64,000 nt of DNA from Advenella mandrilli (GTDB taxonomy: Bacteria; Pseudomonadota; Gammaproteobacteria; Burkholderiales; Burkholderiaceae_B). The DNA is taken from contig NZ_JAENGP010000003.1 of NCBI RefSeq assembly GCF_016595155.1, forward strand, positions 1-64,000. The letters run 5' to 3'. A model generated the notes under the pieces. That model was not told where the DNA came from, did no database searches, and saw only the letters and a program-made list of their open reading frames with translations. This document shows, piece by piece, positions 58,654 through 64,000 of the stretch (its first letter is position 1; every line of letters starts with the position of its first letter). A program made the position numbers and the translations under genes.

Positions 58654-60780
58654 ATGTCAACAAATCCTTTACTCATCGAATTACTGACCGAAGAACTGCC
58701 TCCCAAGGCATTACAAAAACTGGGCAAGGCATTTGCCCAGGGCATCTACCAGTCCCTGGACAAACAACACCTGCTGGGTGAACAGTGCAAATTTGAATCT
58801 TTTGCCACCCCACGCCGTCTGGCTGTCCGCTTAAGCCAGGTATTGGCACAGGCTCCCGAACAGGCATTTGCAGAAAAACTCATGCCCGTCAAAATCGGGC
58901 TTGATGAAAACGGCCATGCCAGTGCCGCCCTGCAAAAGAAACTGGCTTCCAAAGGTCTTGAACACTTAAGCGTGGCCGACCTGAACCGTGAGTCCGATGG
59001 CAAGCAGGAATACTTAATCGCCAAAGGCACTGCCCCCGGTACACAACTGGCCGCTTTCCTGCAAACCGCCATTGATGAAGCCATTGCCGGCCTGCCGATT
59101 CCCAAAGTCATGCGTTATCAGCTGGCCGACGGGCAAACCAGTGTCCGCTTCGTACGTCCCGTGCATGGCCTGGTCATCCTGTTTGGTGACCAGGTCTTGC
59201 CGGTTAGCGTGCTGGGCATCTCATCCAGCCATGTTACCCGTGGACACCGCTTCCTGAGCAAGGCCCCCATCCAGTTAAACAATGCCAATACCTACGAGCA
59301 ACAACTGCGCGATGAAGGCAAGGTCGTTGCTTCCTATGAAGAGCGCCGTGACATGATCAGCACCCTGCTGGCCAGTCAGGCAGCCACGCTGGGCGCCACC
59401 ATTGGCAATGATCCCGAAGTCACCGCCCTGCTTGATGAAGTCACTTCACTGGTAGAGTACCCTGCCGTATATATAGGCCAGTTTGAGGAAAAATTCCTGG
59501 CCGTGCCGCCAGAGTGCCTGATCCTTACCATGCGTCTGAACCAGAAGTATTTCCCCCTGTTCGACCCGGCCACCGGCAAGCTGACACACCATTTCCTGAT
59601 TGTCAGCAATATGGACATTGAGCATCCACAACAAATTATCGAAGGCAACGAGCGGGTCGTGCGCCCGCGTCTGGCCGATGCCGAGTTCTTCTTCAACACC
59701 GACCGTAAAATGCCACTGGCCGCCCGTGTCGAGCAACTGGCCACCATTGTTTACCACAATAAACTGGGTACCCAGCTGGACCGTTCCGAACGGGTCCGGA
59801 AAATCGCCGCTTACATTGCCCAGCAGCTTAACGCCAATGTTGCCCTGGCCGACCGCGCTGCCCTGCTGGCCAAGGCCGACCTGGGCTCCAACATGGTAGG
59901 CGAGTTCCCCGAGCTACAGGGTATTATTGGCGCCTATTATGCCAAGGCCGATGGTGAACCCGAAGAGATCGTCACCGCCCTGGCAGAGCAGTATCGCGTG
60001 CGTTACGACAAACCGGTCAGCCAGGAAACCTTAACTTCGGCGATTTTATTTATTGCCGAACGCACCGAAACCCTGATTGGCATTTGGGGCATTGGCCTGG
60101 TGCCCACTGGCGAGCGCGATCCTTACGCCTTGCGCCGTGCCGCGCTGGGCCTGATCAGTGCGGTTGAACAATTAGCCGCCGGTCATTTCCTGAACCTGCA
60201 AACCCAACTTTCCCTCAACGAGCTGCTTGAGTTTGCTGCCGGCACATTCGAAAAAATCAGCCTGAATCCCAACACCGTGGCCGAAGTGCAAGCGTTCATT
60301 TACGAACGTTATCGCAATCAGCTTAATGGCGATTATGACCGCTCGGTGGTAGACGCCGTTATTGCCTTAACCCCCCCCCTGCACGAGATTGTCGACCGGG
60401 TCAAGGCCGTTACCGCCTTCGCGCAATTGCCCGAAGCCGACAGCCTGGCTGCCGCCAACAAGCGCATTGCCAACCTGCTGAAAAAAGTAGACGGCTCCCT
60501 GCCTGCCATCAATGCAGAAATCCTGCTTGAACCGGCAGAAAAAGCCCTGGCCGACACCATTGAACAGATCCAGCCGGTTGCCCTTGACCACTTTGGCAAA
60601 GGCAAATTTGAAGCCAGCTTAAGCAGTATTGCCAGCACCCGTGAAGCGGTTGATGCCTTCTTTACCGATGTCATGGTCATGGCCGAAGATCCGGCCATCC
60701 GCAACAATCGTCTGGCTTTGCTTTCCCGCTTGCATGGTGCCATGAATCTGGTGGCGGATATTTCCAGGCTGGCAAAATGA
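58654..60780 (+). CDS. glyS: Glycyl-tRNA synthetase beta subunit
   Basis: The 708 residues start LLIELLTEELPPKALQKLG, the standard GlyS N-terminus. VEYPAVYIGQFEEKFLAVPPE and TMRLNQKYFPLF follow. The HD-like region has LLAKADLGSNMVGEFPELQG, and the RDPYALRRAALGLI anticodon-binding segment comes later. Its stop overlaps gmhB by four bases (ATGA). Confidence 0.97.
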   Translation: MSTNPLLIELLTEELPPKALQKLGKAFAQGIYQSLDKQHLLGEQCKFESFATPRRLAVRLSQVLAQAPEQAFAEKLMPVKIGLDENGHASAALQKKLASKGLEHLSVADLNRESDGKQEYLIAKGTAPGTQLAAFLQTAIDEAIAGLPIPKVMRYQLADGQTSVRFVRPVHGLVILFGDQVLPVSVLGISSSHVTRGHRFLSKAPIQLNNANTYEQQLRDEGKVVASYEERRDMISTLLASQAATLGATIGNDPEVTALLDEVTSLVEYPAVYIGQFEEKFLAVPPECLILTMRLNQKYFPLFDPATGKLTHHFLIVSNMDIEHPQQIIEGNERVVRPRLADAEFFFNTDRKMPLAARVEQLATIVYHNKLGTQLDRSERVRKIAAYIAQQLNANVALADRAALLAKADLGSNMVGEFPELQGIIGAYYAKADGEPEEIVTALAEQYRVRYDKPVSQETLTSAILFIAERTETLIGIWGIGLVPTGERDPYALRRAALGLISAVEQLAAGHFLNLQTQLSLNELLEFAAGTFEKISLNPNTVAEVQAFIYERYRNQLNGDYDRSVVDAVIALTPPLHEIVDRVKAVTAFAQLPEADSLAAANKRIANLLKKVDGSLPAINAEILLEPAEKALADTIEQIQPVALDHFGKGKFEASLSSIASTREAVDAFFTDVMVMAEDPAIRNNRLALLSRLHGAMNLVADISRLAK

Positions 60781-61316
60781 AGCTCGTGATTCTTGACCGT
60801 GATGGTGTCATCAACGAAGACCGGGCCGATTTTGTCAAATCGGCCGACGAGTGGATTCCCCTGCCCGGCAGTCTTGAAGCCATTGCCCGCCTGTACCGGG
60901 CTGGCTGGAAGGTAGTGATTGCCAGCAACCAGTCAGGCCTGGGCAGAGGCCTGTTCAGCATAAACGACCTGAACGCCATGCATACCAAAATGCATCAGGC
61001 GCTTACTTTGCTGGGCGGGCAGCTTGATGCCATTTTCATTTGTCCGCACACGCCTGATGACGGCTGTAACTGCCGCAAACCCTTACCCGGCATGTTGCAC
61101 GATATCACCCACCGCTACGAGATAGATCCCGCACAGGTGCCTGTGATTGGCGATTCCTTGCGTGACCTGCAGGCAGCCCAGGCGGCAGGCATGAAGCCCT
61201 GGCTGGTGGAAACCGGCAACGGTCTGAAAACAAAAAACGATCCCAACCTGCCACCTGATACGCAAATACGTGCCAGCCTGGCTGATATTGTCAACGAATG
61301 GCTACGGGAAAATTAA
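60777..61316 (+). CDS. gmhB: D-glycero-D-manno-heptose 1,7-bisphosphate 7-phosphatase
   Basis: The 179-residue HAD phosphatase has the nucleophile motif ILDRDGVINED (Asp7, Asp9 region), the SNQSGLGRG motif and the zinc-binding loop CPHTPDDGCNCRKP typical of GmhB. The last acid motif is IGDSLRDLQAA. It removes the 7-phosphate in ADP-heptose synthesis for LPS core. The plsC gene follows after two bases. Confidence 0.93.
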   Translation: MKLVILDRDGVINEDRADFVKSADEWIPLPGSLEAIARLYRAGWKVVIASNQSGLGRGLFSINDLNAMHTKMHQALTLLGGQLDAIFICPHTPDDGCNCRKPLPGMLHDITHRYEIDPAQVPVIGDSLRDLQAAQAAGMKPWLVETGNGLKTKNDPNLPPDTQIRASLADIVNEWLREN

Positions 61317-61318
61317 TC

Positions 61319-62050
61319 ATGCCTTTTTTACGTGCCCTGCTGTTTCTGGTTTTTCAAACGATTACCCTGATTTTCTTTGCACTTGGCTGCTTCCTGATGC
61401 TGCCTTTACCCTTCAAGTGGCGTTACCGTTTCACGGTAGGCTGGCCCCACTTGCTAATGTGGGGGGCCAAATATATTCTTGGCATCAAATGGGAATTCAA
61501 AGGACAGGAAAACATTCCCACCACACCGGTTGTGTTTCTATGTAAACACCAGTCTGCCTATGAAACCCTGCTCTTTCCCTGGTTTTCACCCAAACCCGCC
61601 TGTTTTGTCTACAAAAAAGAGCTTAATTACATCCCGTTTTTTGGTTGGGCGCTGGCTAGCTTGCGCAATATTCCCATTAACCGCTCCGACCGCAAGGGCG
61701 CCATGCAACAGGTATTAAGTATTGGCAGCCAACGTATCCACGCAGGCCATAGTCCGGTACTGTTCCCCGAAGGGACCCGGATTCCTGTCGGCCAAAAAGG
61801 TCGCTATCAATCAGGCGGTGCCCGTCTTGCCGTCCATGCCGGTGCGTCGGTGGTTCCGGTGGCGCACAATGCCGGCGAGGTTTGGCCACGCAATTCCTTC
61901 ATCAAAACGCCCGGTCTGGTTACCTTCTCGTTTGGCCCACCCATCTCGTCCGAAGGCCTTACCCACGACCAGCTTAACCGCAAGGTAGAAGCATGGATTG
62001 AAGGGGAAATGCGCGTGCTTAGCCCGCACCGTTATAACGACAAGGCCTGA
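61319..62050 (+). CDS. plsC: 1-acyl-sn-glycerol-3-phosphate acyltransferase
   Basis: From the ATG at 61319 it has 243 residues; an ATG at 61298 overlapping gmhB would add seven. An N-terminal hydrophobic segment (ALLFLVFQTITLIFFALG) anchors it. Motif I reads KHQSAYET, so the catalytic dyad is HX4E rather than the usual HX4D. Motif III is LFPEGTRIP. It makes phosphatidic acid at the inner membrane. By my recollection the Glu variant is common in relatives. Confidence 0.9.
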   Translation: MPFLRALLFLVFQTITLIFFALGCFLMLPLPFKWRYRFTVGWPHLLMWGAKYILGIKWEFKGQENIPTTPVVFLCKHQSAYETLLFPWFSPKPACFVYKKELNYIPFFGWALASLRNIPINRSDRKGAMQQVLSIGSQRIHAGHSPVLFPEGTRIPVGQKGRYQSGGARLAVHAGASVVPVAHNAGEVWPRNSFIKTPGLVTFSFGPPISSEGLTHDQLNRKVEAWIEGEMRVLSPHRYNDKA

Positions 62051-62065
62051 AGCACCGCTGTTCTC

Positions 62066-62767
62066 ATGGATAAAATCCCCTATACCCTTCAGCGTTCCAA
62101 CCGTAAAAGCATTGGTTTTACGATTAACGCCGAAGGGCTGAAAATTACCGCGCCCCAATGGGTATCGCAAGCCATCATCAACCAGGCCATCCAGGCAAAA
62201 AAAACCTGGATCCAAAGCAAGCTGTTGCAATGGCGGCAACAATCCCCTACCCCCACTAACTGGCAACATGGCATGCCACTGCCCTATCTGGGTAGGCAAA
62301 TTATTGTGCAACTTAACCCGCAGCTGGCTTCATGCCGCTATGAAGGCAACTACAATCTGGCACAAGATAACGATATTCTTTATATCAACCTGCCATCCAC
62401 GGCAAGTAGCCATGAACTAAAATCAGCCTGCACCCAATGGTTTAAGGGGCGTGCCCTGGCCTGGTTTGAAACCCGCCTGCACCATTTCGGGCAAAGCAGC
62501 GGGGCAAAACCGTTGCAGCTGCGCCTGTCCAGTGCCACCACCCGCTGGGGCTCCTGCAGTGCCAATGGCAACATTCGCCTTAACTGGCGCCTGATTCACC
62601 TGGATTCAGACCTGATTGACTATGTGATTGCGCATGAGCTTGCCCATTTGAAAGAAATGAACCACAGCTCCCGTTTCTGGACCGAAGTTGGCCGTATCCT
62701 ACCCGGCTATGAAGCGGCCAAACACAAGCTTAAACAAAAAAGCCTGCACACCCTGCCCATTCTTTAG
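62066..62767 (+). CDS. YgjP/SprT-like zinc metallopeptidase (DUF45)
   Basis: The 233 residues contain the metal motif VIAHELAHLKEMNHSSRFW, the third ligand region and the TTRWGSCSANGNIRLNWRLI stretch diagnostic of the DUF45/M48-like YgjP family. The substrate is unknown. It is 15 bases after plsC and probably the last gene of the glyQ operon before gloA. Confidence 0.9.
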   Translation: MDKIPYTLQRSNRKSIGFTINAEGLKITAPQWVSQAIINQAIQAKKTWIQSKLLQWRQQSPTPTNWQHGMPLPYLGRQIIVQLNPQLASCRYEGNYNLAQDNDILYINLPSTASSHELKSACTQWFKGRALAWFETRLHHFGQSSGAKPLQLRLSSATTRWGSCSANGNIRLNWRLIHLDSDLIDYVIAHELAHLKEMNHSSRFWTEVGRILPGYEAAKHKLKQKSLHTLPIL

Positions 62768-62927
62768 GCATAACAGGGCAATTGCAAACGACCATAAATT
62801 TTCGCTTATATAATGCCTGTTGTATCATTCTTGCCGTATCCGTTATTTAAAAGTACTGAACTCATCATTCTATAAACACGGCTTTGCTAAAATAGCCCGC
62901 TTGTCATCATTTCCAACAGGAGTCATC

Positions 62928-63347
62928 ATGCAATTTCTACACACCATGCTTCGAGTCGGCAACCTTGAACGGTCTATCGAATTTTATACAAACGTCATTG
63001 GCATGAAACTTTTGCGTCGCTCCGAAAACCCCGAATACAAATACAGCCTGGCCTTCCTGGGTTTTGAAGCCAACCCTCACCAGGCCGAACTTGAGCTAAC
63101 CTATAACCATGGTGTTGATTCTTATGAGCTGGGTACCGCCTATGGCCATATTGCCATTGGCGTGCCAGATGCCTATCAGGCCTGTGAAACTGTCAAGGCG
63201 GCAGGTGGCAATGTTACGCGTGAAGCCGGCCCGGTCATGGGTGGCAGCACCGTTATTGCCTTCATTGAAGACCCTGACGGTTACAAAATAGAATTAATCG
63301 AACGCAAAGACATGCAGGCCGAAGGTACTGGCTTGCACGCAAAATAA
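62928..63347 (+). CDS. gloA: Lactoylglutathione lyase (glyoxalase I)
   Basis: From the ATG at 62928 (AGGAG seven bases upstream; the frame starts at 62820, but the added N-terminus is not family-like) it has 139 residues. [63 protein letters not shown] and [14 protein letters not shown] are classic GloA. His5, Glu56, His74 and Glu122-type metal ligands are present by motif. It converts the methylglyoxal-glutathione adduct to lactoylglutathione. Confidence 0.95.
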   Translation: MQFLHTMLRVGNLERSIEFYTNVIGMKLLRRSENPEYKYSLAFLGFEANPHQAELELTYNHGVDSYELGTAYGHIAIGVPDAYQACETVKAAGGNVTREAGPVMGGSTVIAFIEDPDGYKIELIERKDMQAEGTGLHAK

Positions 63348-63384
63348 ATCCTGTTAAACAACCATAAAGTCATAAAGGTACATC

Positions 63385-64000
63385 ATGAAAACAACAAATA
63401 TTGTTATTGGCGCACTTGTTGCAGCCGGTGTCGTGTGGGGAGGCTCAACCTGGTACATTGGCCAACAGGCCAAAACCCAAATCGATCAATCCATCAGTAA
63501 TTTCAATGAATTTCTGGCACAAAGCGCTCCCAATGTCAGCCTAAGCGAAGTCAGCTATGAAAAGGGCTTTCTTTCTTCTACCGGGACCTATAAGCTAAAT
63601 ATAGATCTACCCGATCTGCCAGAAGAGCTTTCCAATATTACATTCCTGAACAAGGTTTATCACGGCCCCTTGCCGTTAATTCAAAACGGTCGTTTTTCTC
63701 CCGCTTTGGCCATTAGCGAAACCACTCTGATTAACAATGACAATACAAAAATATTGTTTGATGCCGCCAATGGACAAGAACCCTTTGTATCCAGCAGCGT
63801 GCTTTCTTTTACCAAAGAAATAGAAAACACCCTTAAAACCGCCCCACTGAAATTCGTTAACAAGAACGGCGAAATCACCGTGGCACCGATGCATGCGATT
63901 ACGCACAGCAATCTTGATTACGCCTTTATCAATACGGAAGCCACGGGTGGCGCCATTAAAGCCAAGGGAGAAAGCACAGCCAGCTTTTCTATGGACGGTT
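63385..64000 (+). CDS. DUF945 (YdgA-like) protein, N-terminal part
   Basis: The frame starts at the ATG at 63385 with AAGG upstream and stays open to the window end, giving about 205 residues. An N-terminal membrane segment (IVIGALVAAGVVWGGSTWYIG) precedes a DUF945-like region with LSEVSYEKGFLSSTGTYKLNI, HGPLPLIQNGRFSPALA and similar. The function of YdgA-like proteins is poorly known. It is cut by the end of the window. Confidence 0.8.
   Translation, partial: MKTTNIVIGALVAAGVVWGGSTWYIGQQAKTQIDQSISNFNEFLAQSAPNVSLSEVSYEKGFLSSTGTYKLNIDLPDLPEELSNITFLNKVYHGPLPLIQNGRFSPALAISETTLINNDNTKILFDAANGQEPFVSSSVLSFTKEIENTLKTAPLKFVNKNGEITVAPMHAITHSNLDYAFINTEATGGAIKAKGESTASFSMDG

Noticed and set aside
1-64000. 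CRISPR arrays, tRNA/rRNA genes, insertion sequences
   Set aside because: No regularly spaced repeats, no tRNA-like cloverleaf with CCA, no rRNA-like stretches and no transposase frames were recognised by eye.

Overview
The window looks like a chromosomal segment of a betaproteobacterium in Burkholderiales, most likely Alcaligenaceae. Three things point there. Periplasmic Bug/TctC-type receptors are abundant. The core blocks tsaE-amiC-mutL-miaA / purM-perM-hda-HAD-pcnB-folK / glyQ-glyS-gmhB-plsC-M48-gloA are of the kind seen in Bordetella and Achromobacter relatives. Base composition is only moderately GC, with AT-rich intergenic spacers. The genus cannot be fixed from sequence reading alone. 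No tRNA, rRNA, transposase, prophage or CRISPR array was seen.

Layout. 0-2.8 kb: end of an unknown gene, a YdcF-like membrane protein, a degenerate Mrr-like protein and galE. 2.9-11 kb: a six-gene minus-strand operon (class III CoA-transferase, 3-mercaptopropionate-dioxygenase-like cupin, two divergent crotonases, ADP-forming acyl-CoA synthetase, Bug receptor) bracketed by two paralogous IclR regulators. 11-17.9 kb: an omega-transaminase and a complete Dpp/Nik-type ABC importer. 18-40.4 kb: a large catabolic block holding two plus-strand Bug receptors (one frameshifted) with an alpha/beta-hydrolase, and a beta-oxidation-like operon (acyl-CoA dehydrogenase, hydratase, SDR, two thiolases, DUF1330). 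It also holds a Liv-type ABC importer with a two-subunit 3-oxoacid CoA-transferase, and an operon with SnoaL, a Tat-exported LivJ, an MBL hydrolase and a muconolactone-isomerase-like protein. A cyclase-family hydrolase, a third IclR regulator and a DUF2889 protein close the block. 40.5-42 kb: a macrodomain protein divergent from a lone LuxR-type HTH protein, and a small membrane protein. 42-64 kb: housekeeping genes for tRNA modification, recombination, cell wall, mismatch repair, purine synthesis, replication control, RNA polyadenylation, folate, fumarase, glycyl-tRNA synthetase, heptose and lipid synthesis, glyoxalase, and a partial DUF945 gene.

How it works together. The strongest non-obvious signal is a duplicated GTTC-N7-GAAC operator with a fixed 4-bp gap. 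It recurs at five promoters (about 18.0, 27.6, 34.6, 37.6 and 40.4 kb) and overlaps or directly follows the -10 box. It ties the 18-40 kb genes into one regulon, presumably under the IclR protein at 38.85-39.62 kb. A different operator-like palindrome (TTCTATATTATGGAA type) is shared by the caiB/iclR divergent region at 10.2 kb and the transaminase promoter at 11.06 kb. The regulon has uptake, CoA activation, a dehydrogenase-hydratase-dehydrogenase-thiolase set and ring/lactone-type enzymes, but no oxygenase. I infer catabolism of an unidentified, already oxidised or alicyclic carboxylate. The 3.7-10.1 kb operon fits 3-mercaptopropionate/3-sulfinopropionate-type organosulfur catabolism, but that is inference.
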